Shown here one piece after another: positions 20,186 through 30,044 of a DNA stretch of 64,000 bases. Origin of the DNA: Polaromonas sp. Lineage in GTDB: Bacteria; Pseudomonadota; Gammaproteobacteria; Burkholderiales; Burkholderiaceae_C. Position 1 is the stretch's first letter. The number at the start of each line of letters is the position of its first letter. The position numbers were made by a program, and so were the translations under genes. The notes under the pieces are model-generated. The model saw only the letters and a list, made by a program, of their open reading frames with translations, was not told the origin of the DNA and did no database searches. The stretch lies in NCBI RefSeq assembly GCF_012927455.1, contig NZ_JABBPE010000004.1, forward strand, positions 92,218-156,217, read 5' to 3'.

Positions 20186-21115
20186 ATGGCTTTTTTTCTG
20201 GAAACACTGCTGGGCGGCCTGATGGCCGGCATGCTGTATTCATTGGTGGCGCTCGGCTTTGTGCTGATCTTCAAGGCCTCCGGCGTTTTCAACTTTGCCC
20301 AAGGCGCCATGGTGCTGTTTGCGGCACTGGCGATGGCGCGCTTTTCTGAATGGATTCCGCAGTGGACCGGCATTCAAAGCCTGCTGTTTGCCAACGTCAT
20401 CGCTTTTGTCATGGCGGGCGGCGTGATGTTCGTGGTGGCCTGGCTGATCGAGCGCCTGGTGCTGCGCCACCTGGTCAATCAGGAAGGCGCGACGCTGCTG
20501 ATGGCCACCCTGGGCATTGCCTATTTCATGGAAGGCCTGGGCCAGACGATTTTCGGCGGCAGCATCTACAAGATCGACATCGGCATGCCGAAAGATCCCA
20601 TCTTCGCGCTGGACTCGGTTTTTCCGGGCGGTATCCTGATCAACAAGGAAGACCTGTACGCCGCACTGATCGCTGCGGTGCTAGTGGCGCTGCTAAGCGT
20701 GTTCTTCCAGAAAACGGCGACCGGCCGGGCGCTGCGCGCGGTTGCCGACGATCACCAGGCGGCGCAGTCCATCGGCATTCCGCTGAACCGTATCTGGGTC
20801 ATCGTCTGGTGCGTCGCCGGAGTCGTAGCGCTGGTAGCGGGCATGATCTGGGGCAGCAAGCTGGGCGTGCAGTTTTCGCTTGCAACCATCGCCTTGCGGG
20901 CGCTTCCCGTAGTGATTCTGGGCGGCTTGACTTCGGTACCCGGCGCCATCATTGGCGGCCTGATCATTGGCGTGGGCGAGAAGCTGTCCGAGGTCTACCT
21001 CGGCCCGTTTGTCGGCGGTGGTATCGAGATCTGGTTCGCCTACGTGCTGGCCCTGGGCTTCCTGCTGATTCGGCCTCAGGGTCTGTTCGGCGAAAAAATC
21101 ATTGACAGGGTATGA
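20186..21115 (+). CDS. Branched-chain-type ABC transporter permease (LivH-like)
   Basis: Hydrophobic 309-aa ORF, LivH-like GLMAGMLYSLVALGFVLIFKASGVFNFAQGAM. Confidence 0.92.
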   Translation: MAFFLETLLGGLMAGMLYSLVALGFVLIFKASGVFNFAQGAMVLFAALAMARFSEWIPQWTGIQSLLFANVIAFVMAGGVMFVVAWLIERLVLRHLVNQEGATLLMATLGIAYFMEGLGQTIFGGSIYKIDIGMPKDPIFALDSVFPGGILINKEDLYAALIAAVLVALLSVFFQKTATGRALRAVADDHQAAQSIGIPLNRIWVIVWCVAGVVALVAGMIWGSKLGVQFSLATIALRALPVVILGGLTSVPGAIIGGLIIGVGEKLSEVYLGPFVGGGIEIWFAYVLALGFLLIRPQGLFGEKIIDRV

Positions 21116-21116
21116 A

Positions 21117-21190
21117 AGCCCCCACGCTCGTCACTTCGTGTACTTCGCTGCCCCCCGGGGGGGGCCGCTGCGCCTGCGGCCCCTGCTGAA
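21117..21190 (+). repeat. GC-rich REP-like element between livH-like and livM-like genes
   Basis: gcccccacgctcgtcacttcgtgtacttcgctgccccccgggggggccgctgcgcctgcggcccctgctgaa shares blocks with the 9091 copy. Confidence 0.75.
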
Positions 21191-21247
21191 CGGAGCACGG
21201 CCGGGCTCAAAACTTCTTTCATCGCAATCTAACGGCAGCGCACTAAT

Positions 21248-22324
21248 ATGTTCTACAGAGAAAACGGTCAATTCAAAACCAGCTACCGCGCGGACCAGCA
21301 GATCTTTCCGATCGCGCAGGACCGCATCGCCATCTTCCTGATTCTGGCGGTCGCCTTCGTGGCCGTGCCCATGCTGGCCAGCGACTATCTGTTTCGCGCC
21401 ATCCTGATTCCGTTTGTCATCATGTCGCTGGCCGCGCTTGGCGTGAACATTCTGGTCGGCTACTGCGGCCAGATCTCGCTGGGTTCGGGCGCCTTCATGG
21501 CAGTCGGTGCTTACGGCGCCTACAACTTCTTTGTGCGCATCCCAGGCATGCCGCTGATCCCGGCGCTGATTCTGGGTGGCCTGTGCGCCACCCTGTTCGG
21601 CATCCTTTTTGGCCTGCCCAGCCTGCGTGTCAAGGGCCTGTACCTGGCGGTGGCCACGTTGGCCGCACAATTCTTCAGTGACTGGATGTTCCTGCGCATC
21701 AAGTGGTTCACGCTGGACTCACCGTCGGGCTCGGTGTCGGTGAACAACCTGCAGGTGTTCGGCCTGCCCATAGAAAGCGCGGTCAGCAAATATCTGCTGT
21801 GTCTGGGCGTGCTGGTGGTCATCGCTGTGCTGGCCAAAAACCTGGTGCGCGGCGCCATCGGCCGCGAGTGGATGGCGATTCGTGATATGGACGTGGCCGC
21901 CGCGGTGATCGGCATTCGGCCGATGTACGCCAAGCTTAGCGCGTTCGCGGTCAGCTCCTTCATCATCGGCGTGGCGGGCGCACTCTGGGCCTTTGTCTAC
22001 CTCGGCGCCTGGGAACCAGCAGCGTTCTCGGTGGATCAGTCGTTTCGCCTGCTGTTCATGGTCATCATCGGCGGCCTGGGCTCCATCATGGGCGGCTTTT
22101 TCGGTGCGGCTTTCATCGTGATACTGCCTATCGCCCTCAACCAGTTCTTGCCGGTGTTTCTCGGCCTGTTTGGCATAGAAATTTCCACCGCCGGTATCGC
22201 CCATGCGGAGCTGATGATTTTCGGCGGCCTGATCGTCTGGTTCCTGATTGTGGAACCACATGGCTTGGCCAAGCTCTGGTCCACGGGCAAGCAAAAGTTG
22301 CGGCTGTGGCCTTTCCCGCATTGA
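21248..22324 (+). CDS. Branched-chain-type ABC transporter permease (LivM-like)
   Basis: Hydrophobic 358-aa ORF with LivM-like VGYCGQISLGSGAFMAVGAYGAY. Confidence 0.92.
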   Translation: MFYRENGQFKTSYRADQQIFPIAQDRIAIFLILAVAFVAVPMLASDYLFRAILIPFVIMSLAALGVNILVGYCGQISLGSGAFMAVGAYGAYNFFVRIPGMPLIPALILGGLCATLFGILFGLPSLRVKGLYLAVATLAAQFFSDWMFLRIKWFTLDSPSGSVSVNNLQVFGLPIESAVSKYLLCLGVLVVIAVLAKNLVRGAIGREWMAIRDMDVAAAVIGIRPMYAKLSAFAVSSFIIGVAGALWAFVYLGAWEPAAFSVDQSFRLLFMVIIGGLGSIMGGFFGAAFIVILPIALNQFLPVFLGLFGIEISTAGIAHAELMIFGGLIVWFLIVEPHGLAKLWSTGKQKLRLWPFPH

Positions 22325-22442
22325 ATCTCTCAGGGCTGAGGATCACGCCCGGGCATCAATATGTTTTCGCAGGTCGACGCGTTAACCAGCGTGTCAGTTT
22401 TTTTAGGTGTTTTGCTTTTCTATTTTTTTTTAGGAGACGACA

Positions 22443-23774
22443 ATGAAGATACGCAATTTGATTCTGGCAGTGGCCGCCCTGGCCGCTGGCGCCTCGTCGA
22501 TGGTGACGACCAGCGCATTCGCCCAAGCCAAGGAGCAGTTCTTCCCGCTGCTGTCCTACCGCACCGGCCCCTACGCGCCCAATGGTGTGCCATGGGCAAA
22601 CGGCAAGCAGGACTACATCAAGATGGTCAATGCCCGTGATGGCGGCATCAACGGCGTGAAGCTGACCTACGAGGAATGCGAAACCGGTTACGCCACCGAC
22701 CGCGGCGTGGAATGCTACGAGCGCCTCAAGGGCCGCCCGGGGGTTGCGATTTTTGATCCGCAGGCCACCGGCATTACCTTCGCCCTGACCGAAAAAGTTG
22801 TGGCCGACAAGATTCCGCTGATCACGCTGGGCTATGGCCTTTCCGTTGCACAGGATGGCCAGGCCTTCAAATGGAACTTCCCGCTGATGGGAAGCTACTG
22901 GACCGGTGCCGACATCCTGATCCAGCACCTGGGCAAAAAGGAAGGCGGCCTGGACAAGCTCAAAGGCAAGAAAATCGCGCTGGTCTACCATGACTCACCC
23001 TTCGGCAAGGAACCCATTCCGCTGCTGCAAGAGCGCGCAAAAATGCACGGTTTCGAACTGCAGATGCTGCCCGTGACCGCACCTGGCGTCGAACAGAAAG
23101 CCACCTGGCTGCAGATTCGCCAGGCTCGCCCCGACTACGTACTGTTGTGGGGTTGGGGCGTGATGAACTCCACGGCGCTCAAGGAAGCGCAGGCCACCGG
23201 CTATCCACGCGACAAGATGTACGGTGTCTGGTGGGCCGGTGCCGAGCCCGACGTCAAAGACGTGGGTGAAGGCGCCAAGGGCTACAACGCACTGGCGCTC
23301 AATACCTCGGGCCAGCAGCCCAAAGTGATTCAGGACATCTTGGAGCTGGTGCATGACAAGGGCCAGGGAACCGGACCGAAAGATGAAGTCGGCCAGGTGC
23401 TTTACACCCGCGGCGTGATCATCCAGATGCTGAGCATCGAGGCCGTGCGCCGTGCGCAGGAACGCTTCGGCAAAGGCAAGGTCATGACCGGTGAGCAGGT
23501 TCGATGGGGCCTGGAGAACCTTGCATTGGATCAAAAACGGCTGGATGCCCTTGGCTTTTCGGGCATCATGCGTCCGCTGTCCACTTCCTGCTCAGACCAC
23601 ATGGGTTCAACCTGGGCGCGCATTCAAGCCTGGGACGGCAGTAAATGGAATTTCAGCTCCGACTTCATGCAGGCTGACGAACAGATTCTCAAGCCCATGA
23701 TCAAGGCCGGCGCCGACAAGTACCTGGCCGACAAGAAGATGACTCGCCGTACTGCGGCAGATTGCCAATCCTGA
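22443..23774 (+). CDS. Branched-chain-type ABC transporter substrate-binding protein
   Basis: Signal peptide and periplasmic-binding layout; in operon with LivGHM-like genes. Confidence 0.9.
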   Translation: MKIRNLILAVAALAAGASSMVTTSAFAQAKEQFFPLLSYRTGPYAPNGVPWANGKQDYIKMVNARDGGINGVKLTYEECETGYATDRGVECYERLKGRPGVAIFDPQATGITFALTEKVVADKIPLITLGYGLSVAQDGQAFKWNFPLMGSYWTGADILIQHLGKKEGGLDKLKGKKIALVYHDSPFGKEPIPLLQERAKMHGFELQMLPVTAPGVEQKATWLQIRQARPDYVLLWGWGVMNSTALKEAQATGYPRDKMYGVWWAGAEPDVKDVGEGAKGYNALALNTSGQQPKVIQDILELVHDKGQGTGPKDEVGQVLYTRGVIIQMLSIEAVRRAQERFGKGKVMTGEQVRWGLENLALDQKRLDALGFSGIMRPLSTSCSDHMGSTWARIQAWDGSKWNFSSDFMQADEQILKPMIKAGADKYLADKKMTRRTAADCQS

Positions 23775-23935
23775 GCAGCGGCGCGAATCAGCCGAGCCAG
23801 GCTTGCCGGCACTGACCGCGCCCTTTTCACTTGTCTTCATCCCCTCCCGCCTGGCGGGGGGATAGCGGCACCAAGAAGCCGCCAAATGAAAGAGCAGCCG
23901 CGCTGGTCTTTCATTTGACCACCCTGGAAAAATCT

Positions 23936-24745
23936 ATGGAAACAAAAAACATCGTTCTCAACGTCAACGGCATCGAGGTCATCTACAACCATGTGATCCT
24001 CGTGCTCAAGGGCGTTTCGCTGCAGGTTCCTGAGGGCCGCATCGTCGCCATTCTGGGCGGCAACGGTGCCGGCAAGACGACCACGCTGCGCGCCATCTCC
24101 AACCTGCTGCAAGGTGAACGTGGCGAAGTCACCAAAGGCTCGATCGAACTGCGCGGTGAGCGCATCGAAAATCTGTCGCCGGCCGACCTGGTGCAGCGCG
24201 GCGTGGTGCAGGTCATGGAAGGCCGGCACTGCTTTGCCCATTTGACGATTGAAGAAAACTTGGCTGTAGGCGGCTACACGCGCAAAAGTAAAAGCGAAGT
24301 TGCCGCCAACCTGGAAAAGGTCTACAACTACTTTCCGCGCCTGAAAACCCGGCGCACCTCGCAAGCGGCGTACACCTCGGGAGGCGAGCAGCAGATGTGC
24401 GCGATTGGCCGCGCGCTGATGGCCAACCCGAGCATGGTGCTGCTCGATGAGCCCTCAATGGGCCTGGCGCCGCAGATTGTTGAAGAGGTCTTCAACATCG
24501 TCAAAGATCTCAACGAGAAGGAGAAAGTCACCTTCCTGATCGCCGAACAGAACACCAATATGGCGCTGAAATACGCCGACTACGGCTACATCATGGAAAG
24601 CGGCCGCGTGGTGATGGATGGCGCCGCCAGCGACCTGGCCAACAACGAGGATGTGAAAGAGTTTTACCTCGGCGTGGGCGGCGGCGAACGCAAGAGCTTC
24701 AAGGATGTGAAAAGCTACAAGCGCCGCAAGCGCTGGCTGGCTTGA
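23936..24745 (+). CDS. Branched-chain-type ABC transporter ATP-binding protein (LivF-like)
   Basis: Walker A GGNGAGKTT, Walker B MVLLDEPSMGLAP; start METKNIVLNVNGIEV. Confidence 0.92.
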   Translation: METKNIVLNVNGIEVIYNHVILVLKGVSLQVPEGRIVAILGGNGAGKTTTLRAISNLLQGERGEVTKGSIELRGERIENLSPADLVQRGVVQVMEGRHCFAHLTIEENLAVGGYTRKSKSEVAANLEKVYNYFPRLKTRRTSQAAYTSGGEQQMCAIGRALMANPSMVLLDEPSMGLAPQIVEEVFNIVKDLNEKEKVTFLIAEQNTNMALKYADYGYIMESGRVVMDGAASDLANNEDVKEFYLGVGGGERKSFKDVKSYKRRKRWLA

Positions 24746-24765
24746 TTAGGCTGGAGGACACCGTC

Positions 24766-26025
24766 ATGACTAAATTTTTTGATCCGCTGGAAACCCGTTC
24801 GCACGCTGAGCGCGAAGCCGACCTGATGGCCGCCCTGCCCCGGCAAGTCAGCCACGCACAAACGCGCAGCCCGGCTTTTGCCACCATCCTGCACGGTGTG
24901 GACGGCGCCGCCATCAACTCGCGCGCGGCCCTGGCGCGCCTGCCGGTGACGCGCAAACATGAACTGCTGGAGCGCCAGCAAGCGGCCCGCCAGGCCAGTG
25001 CTGCTGGGGATGTATTTGGCGGCTTCAGCGCGCTGCGTTTTGGCGCCCATATGCCGCGAGTGTTTGCCAGCCCCGGCACCATTTATGAGCCCGAAGGCAC
25101 GCGTAAGGACTATTGGCGCATGGCACGCGCCATGCATGCGGCGGGCTTTCGTCCCGGCCAGCTGATTCACAACAGCTTCAGCTACCACTTCGTTCCCGCC
25201 GGCTCCATGATGGAAACCGGTGCGCACGCCCTGGGTTGCACGGTGTTTCCCGGTGGCACCGGGCAGACCGAGCAGCAGGTGCAGGCCATGGCAGAGCTCA
25301 GGCCCGCAGGCTACATCGGCACGCCGAGCTTTTTGAAAATCATCGTGGAAAAAGCCGCCGAGATGCAGGTCGCCCTGCCCAGCGTGACGCGCGCACTGGT
25401 CTCCGGCGAAGCCTTTCCGCCCAGCCTGCGCGACTGGCTGGGCGAGCGCGGCATTGCCGGCTACCAATGCTATGCATCGGCCGATCTGGGCCTGATTGCC
25501 TACGAGACCGAAGCGCGCGAAGGGCTGGTGCTTGACGAAGGCGTGATTGTGGAAATTGTCCGTCCCGGCACCGGCGACCCGGTGGCCGAGGGAGAAGTCG
25601 GCGAACTGGTGGTAACCACGCTGAACCCCGACTACCCGCTGATTCGTTTTGGCACCGGCGATCTGTCGGCGCTGTTGCCGGGCCACTGCCCAAGCGGGCG
25701 CACCAACGCGCGCATCAAGGGCTGGATGGGACGGGCCGACCAGACCGTGAAGATTCGCGGCATGTTTGTGCATCCGGGCCAGGTGGCGGATATCGCCCGC
25801 CGCTTCCCCGAAGTGATCAAGGCCAGGCTGATCGTCAGTGGCGAGATGGCCAATGACAGCATGACTTTTCAGGTCGAAGCGGCCTCCAGCGATAGCGGGC
25901 TGGACCAACGCATAGGCGCGGCCATTCGCGATGTGACCAAGCTGCGCGGCACCGTCGAGCTGCTGGCACCGGGCAGTCTGCCCAACGATGGCAAGGTGAT
26001 TGAGGACGCGCGCAGCTACAAATAG
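24766..26025 (+). CDS. Phenylacetate--CoA ligase family protein
   Basis: PaaK-like AMP-binding enzyme (YQCYASADLGLIAYET, TTLNPDYPLIRFGTGDLS); start MTKFFDPLETRS at 24766. Confidence 0.85.
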   Translation: MTKFFDPLETRSHAEREADLMAALPRQVSHAQTRSPAFATILHGVDGAAINSRAALARLPVTRKHELLERQQAARQASAAGDVFGGFSALRFGAHMPRVFASPGTIYEPEGTRKDYWRMARAMHAAGFRPGQLIHNSFSYHFVPAGSMMETGAHALGCTVFPGGTGQTEQQVQAMAELRPAGYIGTPSFLKIIVEKAAEMQVALPSVTRALVSGEAFPPSLRDWLGERGIAGYQCYASADLGLIAYETEAREGLVLDEGVIVEIVRPGTGDPVAEGEVGELVVTTLNPDYPLIRFGTGDLSALLPGHCPSGRTNARIKGWMGRADQTVKIRGMFVHPGQVADIARRFPEVIKARLIVSGEMANDSMTFQVEAASSDSGLDQRIGAAIRDVTKLRGTVELLAPGSLPNDGKVIEDARSYK

Positions 26026-26044
26026 ACGGCGCCGCTACCTGTGA

Positions 26045-26302
26045 TTTTTTCACGGCTTCGACCTGACCACGAAGATTCAGGAGTTTGAAATCTCTCGCGG
26101 CGGCCTGCTGCCCAACCTGCTGGCGTTTAACGTCGGCGTGGAGATCGGCCAGTTGCTGGCGCTCTTTGCCAACCTGATTTTGCTGGGGTACTGGCGCCGT
26201 ACCGGCAGCTTCCTCCGCCACGCCTACACCGCCAACGTCGCATTGATGTGCGCCGGATTTCTGCTGATGGGCTACCAGTTCACTGGCTCTTTCATTTCCT
26301 GA
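26045..26302 (+). pseudogene. C-terminal fragment of a HupE/UreJ-like membrane protein
   Basis: Manual translation FFHGFDLTTKIQEFEISRGGLLPNLLAFNVGVEIGQLLALFANLILLGYWRRTGSFLRHAYTANVALMCAGFLLMGYQFTGSFIS*; no start, in-frame stop immediately upstream. Confidence 0.7.
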
Positions 26303-26322
26303 TCATCTGAAAGATCTCTTTC

Positions 26323-26965
26323 ATGTACAACACTGATTTACCAAGCCGCGCAGAACTGCCTAGTTCCCGGCAACTGATCCGCTCGACTCTGTTTGCAGCA
26401 GTCGCGGCGAGTACCCTGTTGACGACGACGGTTCTGCCGGCCGAGTATGGGATTGATCCCACGGACATCGGAAGCCTGCTGGGCCTGAAGAAAATGGGCG
26501 AGATCAAGACCTCGCTTGCCAATGAGGCGGCACAGCAGACTCAAAACGTCCCGGCGCCTGTTGCTGCTGGGCCTGCCGCCGGGGCGCAGGCCAACAAGGC
26601 CTCAGTCGCCGCGAAAGCGTCAGACACAGCCCCCGTAGGAAAGGTGGACGAGATTTCCGTCTTTCTCAGGCCGGGTCAGAGCGCCGAGATCAAGCTTGAT
26701 ATGCGCAAGGGCGCCAAAGTGGCCTATCCCCGGGGCCGTGAGGGGAATTCGGTAAATTTCTATACCCATGGCGATCCAGTCGCCCCCACCGGCGGGTTTC
26801 TACCACGGCCACGGCAAAGGTCGCGGGGCAGACGGCGACAAGGGTGTTCTGGAAGCGGCCTTTGATGGCAGACACGGCTGGTTCTGGCGCAATCGTTCGA
26901 ACCAGGACGTGAGCATCACCCTCAGTACCCAAGGTGAATACAAGGCGATAAAACGCGTGCTGTAA
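26323..26965 (+). pseudogene. Transmembrane anchor-like protein, frameshifted
   Basis: Frame 1 reads MYNTDLPSRAELPSSRQLIRS...NFYTHGDPVAP then loses sense; the +1 frame continues PPAGFYHGHGKGRGADGDKGVLEAAFDGRHGWFWRNRSNQDVSITLSTQGEYKAIKRVL*. Shift lies near gtcgcccccaccggcggg (~26779-26796). Confidence 0.75.
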
Positions 26966-27028
26966 GATGCGCCGGGAACCGTCACCTTGGCCTGCATGGC
27001 TGCCGGGCGACGGTCTTTTTCGGTCTTT

Positions 27029-28351
27029 TCAGGAAGGCCAGCGCTGGTGTTCGTCATCGATGACGAAGGCATGCGAATGTTGCCGGTCCGCCAGCGCTGC
27101 GTCAGGTTCGCCAGCCAGGTGTGAATGCCCTTTTGCGAGGTTGTCGTGTCGGTGCAGAATTTCAACCGGGTCTTCTGCGGGCCATAGACGCATCGATAGC
27201 AGCACGGCCGCGCTGGCGAGGACGCCGAGCGTAACGAAACTGACGGCCAGCCCAAACTTAGCGCCCAGCCAGCCCGCCAAGGGGTAGGTGATCAGCCAGC
27301 AGGCGTGAGACAGGGCGAACTGAGCGGCAAAGAGCGCCGGGCGGTCAGTCTCGCCGGAAGAGCGGCGCAAAAGTCGTCCCGAAGGAGTTTGTGCCAGCGA
27401 ATAGCCCAAGCCGAGCACAAACCACAACGGCAACAGCCAGGCATAGCGAGAGGCCAGCGCGAATCCTGCGAGCAAGCCCAGCGCAATCACGCCGGCCCCC
27501 ACCAGCATGACGCGCCGTTCCGGCAAGCGCTCAAGCAGCCTTGGCAAGGCCAGGGCCACCAGCATGGAGCCGGCACCGAAACTGGCCAGGGCGATGGCCG
27601 TTGCGGCCTGTGTCAGGCCAAAACCAGCCTGGACCAGCACCACGGTGTTGACGATCACCATCGCGCTGCCCGAGGCAATCGCCAGGTTGAGAGCAAGCAA
27701 GCCGCGCAGACGCGGTGTGGCAAGGTAGATTCGCACGCCGCGTGTGGTTCTCTCATAAATACTGCGCTTGGGAGGGGCTTTTGCCTGCGGCAAGACGGCT
27801 GAAACGACTAGCGCTGCGGAGGCCAGGAAGCCCAATACCGTGCCGCCGAAGAGGCTGTGGTAGCTGACCACAGTCAACAGCAAGGCGGCCAGCATCGGGC
27901 TGACCAGGCTTTCGACGTCGTAGGCCAGCCGCGACAGCGACAAGGCCTGGGTGTAAGCCTTCTCTTCGGGCAAAACGTCCGGGATCGTCGCCTGGAAGGT
28001 AGGGGTGAACGCGGCGGAAGCCGACTGCAGGACAAAGATCAAGACATAGATTTCCCATATCTGCGTCACAAACGGCAGGATAAACGCTACACCGGCTCGT
28101 ACCAGATCAAGCGCCACCAGCACCGCGCGGCGCGGCAGGCGCTCTGCCAAGGCCGACGCGATGGGCGCAACCCCGATGTAGGCCAGCATTTTTATGGCCA
28201 GTGCGGTTCCCAACACGGCCCCGGCGTTGGCGCCCGCCAGATCAAAAGCTAGCAAGCCCAATGCGACAGTGGCCAGGCCGGTGCCGAGAAGCGCGATAAC
28301 CTGTGCGAGGAACAGATGCCTGTAAGTTCTGTTGGCGAGGACCTCAAGCAC
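27029..28351 (-). CDS. MFS transporter, possibly NreB/NrsD-like metal exporter
   Basis: 440 aa, 12-TM-like MFS; His-containing C-terminus (LHRHDNLAKGHSHLAG...HSHAFVIDDEHQ); divergent from a CsoR/RcnR regulator. Confidence 0.8.
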   Translation of the reverse strand: MLEVLANRTYRHLFLAQVIALLGTGLATVALGLLAFDLAGANAGAVLGTALAIKMLAYIGVAPIASALAERLPRRAVLVALDLVRAGVAFILPFVTQIWEIYVLIFVLQSASAAFTPTFQATIPDVLPEEKAYTQALSLSRLAYDVESLVSPMLAALLLTVVSYHSLFGGTVLGFLASAALVVSAVLPQAKAPPKRSIYERTTRGVRIYLATPRLRGLLALNLAIASGSAMVIVNTVVLVQAGFGLTQAATAIALASFGAGSMLVALALPRLLERLPERRVMLVGAGVIALGLLAGFALASRYAWLLPLWFVLGLGYSLAQTPSGRLLRRSSGETDRPALFAAQFALSHACWLITYPLAGWLGAKFGLAVSFVTLGVLASAAVLLSMRLWPAEDPVEILHRHDNLAKGHSHLAGEPDAALADRQHSHAFVIDDEHQRWPS

Positions 28352-28437
28352 GGCTCATCTCGCCGAAAAAGTTTGCGAATACCATGATGACTACCTGTAT
28401 CTGGCCCGTCTTTTGACGCAATTCCTTGACTGTAATC

Positions 28438-28456
28438 TATCCTGGGGGGTAGGATA
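28438..28456. promoter_or_regulatory. Candidate CsoR/RcnR-type operator
   Basis: TATCCT-GGGGGGT-AGGATA: perfect 6-bp inverted arms around a G6 tract, 4 bp upstream of the regulator ATG at 28461. Confidence 0.75.
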
Positions 28457-28460
28457 TTGC

Positions 28461-28739
28461 ATGCCCGAAAAACATCTTCATACAGCGCATCCCGACGTGC
28501 TTAAACGCCTGAAGCGCGCGACCGGGCATTTGCAAAATGTCATTGCCATGATTGAGGGCGAGCGAGCTTGCATTGAGGTTGCCCAGCAACTTCACGCCGT
28601 TGAACGTGCCATCTGTGCGGCAAAGAAGTTGGTCATTCACGACCACCTTGATCACTGCCTCGAAGAGGTCGTCGGGGCAGGGCCGGCTGCCATGCGTTCT
28701 TCGATTGCGGAGTTCAAGGACATCACCAAGTATTTGTAA
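28461..28739 (+). CDS. Metal-sensing transcriptional regulator (CsoR/RcnR/FrmR family)
   Basis: MPEKHLHTAHPDVLKRLKRATGHLQNVIAMIEGERACIEVAQQLHAVERAICAAKKLVIHDHLDHCLEE; start after the operator. Confidence 0.88.
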   Translation: MPEKHLHTAHPDVLKRLKRATGHLQNVIAMIEGERACIEVAQQLHAVERAICAAKKLVIHDHLDHCLEEVVGAGPAAMRSSIAEFKDITKYL

Positions 28740-28988
28740 ATGAATACGGGGGCACTGCATCGAACTTGCAGAGAAATCGATTGAAGTCTGGGTGATCCCG
28801 CAGGGTGCAAGCTCATCCGCCCGTGTTCTCAACACTTTAGTTGGGCGCCTCGGCGCCCTTGCCGGACGGCATTTTTCAGGCCCTGACAAAGGCGGACACG
28901 GCCAGCGCCGGGTTTAACCTGCTTGAAGCGCCGCCAGGGGCAAAATATCGTTTCTTCCCAACTGCGCCCCCAACCACCGGAGACCACT

Positions 28989-30005
28989 ATGACGCATTCA
29001 TTTAAACAAACTCGGCGTTCTACCCTTATTTACTGCGCCTTATCAGCTATTTTTTTAATAGCAATTCCCGCCGCAGCGCAAAGCAGTTGGCCAACCAAAC
29101 CAGTCAAGATCGTGGTGCCTTTTGCACCAGGCGGTACCACCGACATCCTGGCCCGTGCCATGGCACCTGAACTGTCCAAGGCCTTCGGCCAGCAATTCGT
29201 GGTTGAAAACCGTGCCGGAGCGGGCGGCAACATCGGCGCCGACCTGGTGGCCAAGTCGTCCCCCGATGGTTACACCCTGTTGATGGGTACGGTCGGCACG
29301 CATGGCATCAACAAGTCACTTTTCAGCAAGATGGCCTTTGACCCGCAAAAAGATTTTGCGCCCATCACGCTGGTAGCTGGCGTGCCCAACGTGATGATCG
29401 TCAACACGGAAAAAGCGCGTGCGGCGGGCATCAATAATGTGGCCGATTTCATCCGTGTGGCCAAGGCCAATCCGGGCAAGTTCAACATGGCCTCCAGCGG
29501 CAACGGCACGTCCATCCATCTGGCTGGCGAGTTGTTCAAAACCATGAGCGGCACCTTCATGACGCACTTCCCCTACACCGGCTCCGGTCCGGCCCTGATG
29601 TCGCTGGTGGGTGGCGACATGGATGTGATGTTCGACAACCTGCCCTCATCGATGCAGCTGATCAAATCCGGAAAGCTCAAGGCACTGGCCGTGACCAGTT
29701 CGAAGCGTTCGGCCGCGCTGCCCGAGGTTGCGACGGTAGAAGAGGCGGGCGGTCCGGCACTCAAGGGCTTTGAAGCGAGCTCCTGGTTTGGCCTGCTGGC
29801 GCCCGCCGGCACGCCGCCCGACATCGTCAACCGCATCCAGCAGGAAGCGGCCAAGGCGCTGAACACCCCGGCCATCAAGGAAAAGCTGCTGGCCCAGGGC
29901 GCCGTTCCCAGTGGCAACACGCCCCAGCAGTTCACAGACTTCATTGACGCCGAGCACAAGAAGTGGGCGAGGGTGGTGAAAGCGTCCGGCGCCAAAGTAG
30001 ATTGA
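28989..30005 (+). CDS. Tripartite tricarboxylate transporter substrate-binding protein (Bug family)
   Basis: [59 protein letters not shown] is diagnostic. Confidence 0.93.
   Translation: MTHSFKQTRRSTLIYCALSAIFLIAIPAAAQSSWPTKPVKIVVPFAPGGTTDILARAMAPELSKAFGQQFVVENRAGAGGNIGADLVAKSSPDGYTLLMGTVGTHGINKSLFSKMAFDPQKDFAPITLVAGVPNVMIVNTEKARAAGINNVADFIRVAKANPGKFNMASSGNGTSIHLAGELFKTMSGTFMTHFPYTGSGPALMSLVGGDMDVMFDNLPSSMQLIKSGKLKALAVTSSKRSAALPEVATVEEAGGPALKGFEASSWFGLLAPAGTPPDIVNRIQQEAAKALNTPAIKEKLLAQGAVPSGNTPQQFTDFIDAEHKKWARVVKASGAKVD
29031..29063 (+). repeat. Partial ~48-bp repeat within the Bug SBP signal peptide
   Basis: actgcgccttatcagctatttttttaatagcaa, matching the tail of the copy at 63699. Confidence 0.55.
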
Positions 30006-30044
30006 GCGTGAAGGAATCGCGCCCAGCGAACCCGTAGCCGCCCA

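Noticed and set aside
28740-28988. Possible short coding remnant [32 protein letters not shown]
   Set aside because: No family recognised and no start or upstream context; insufficient support.
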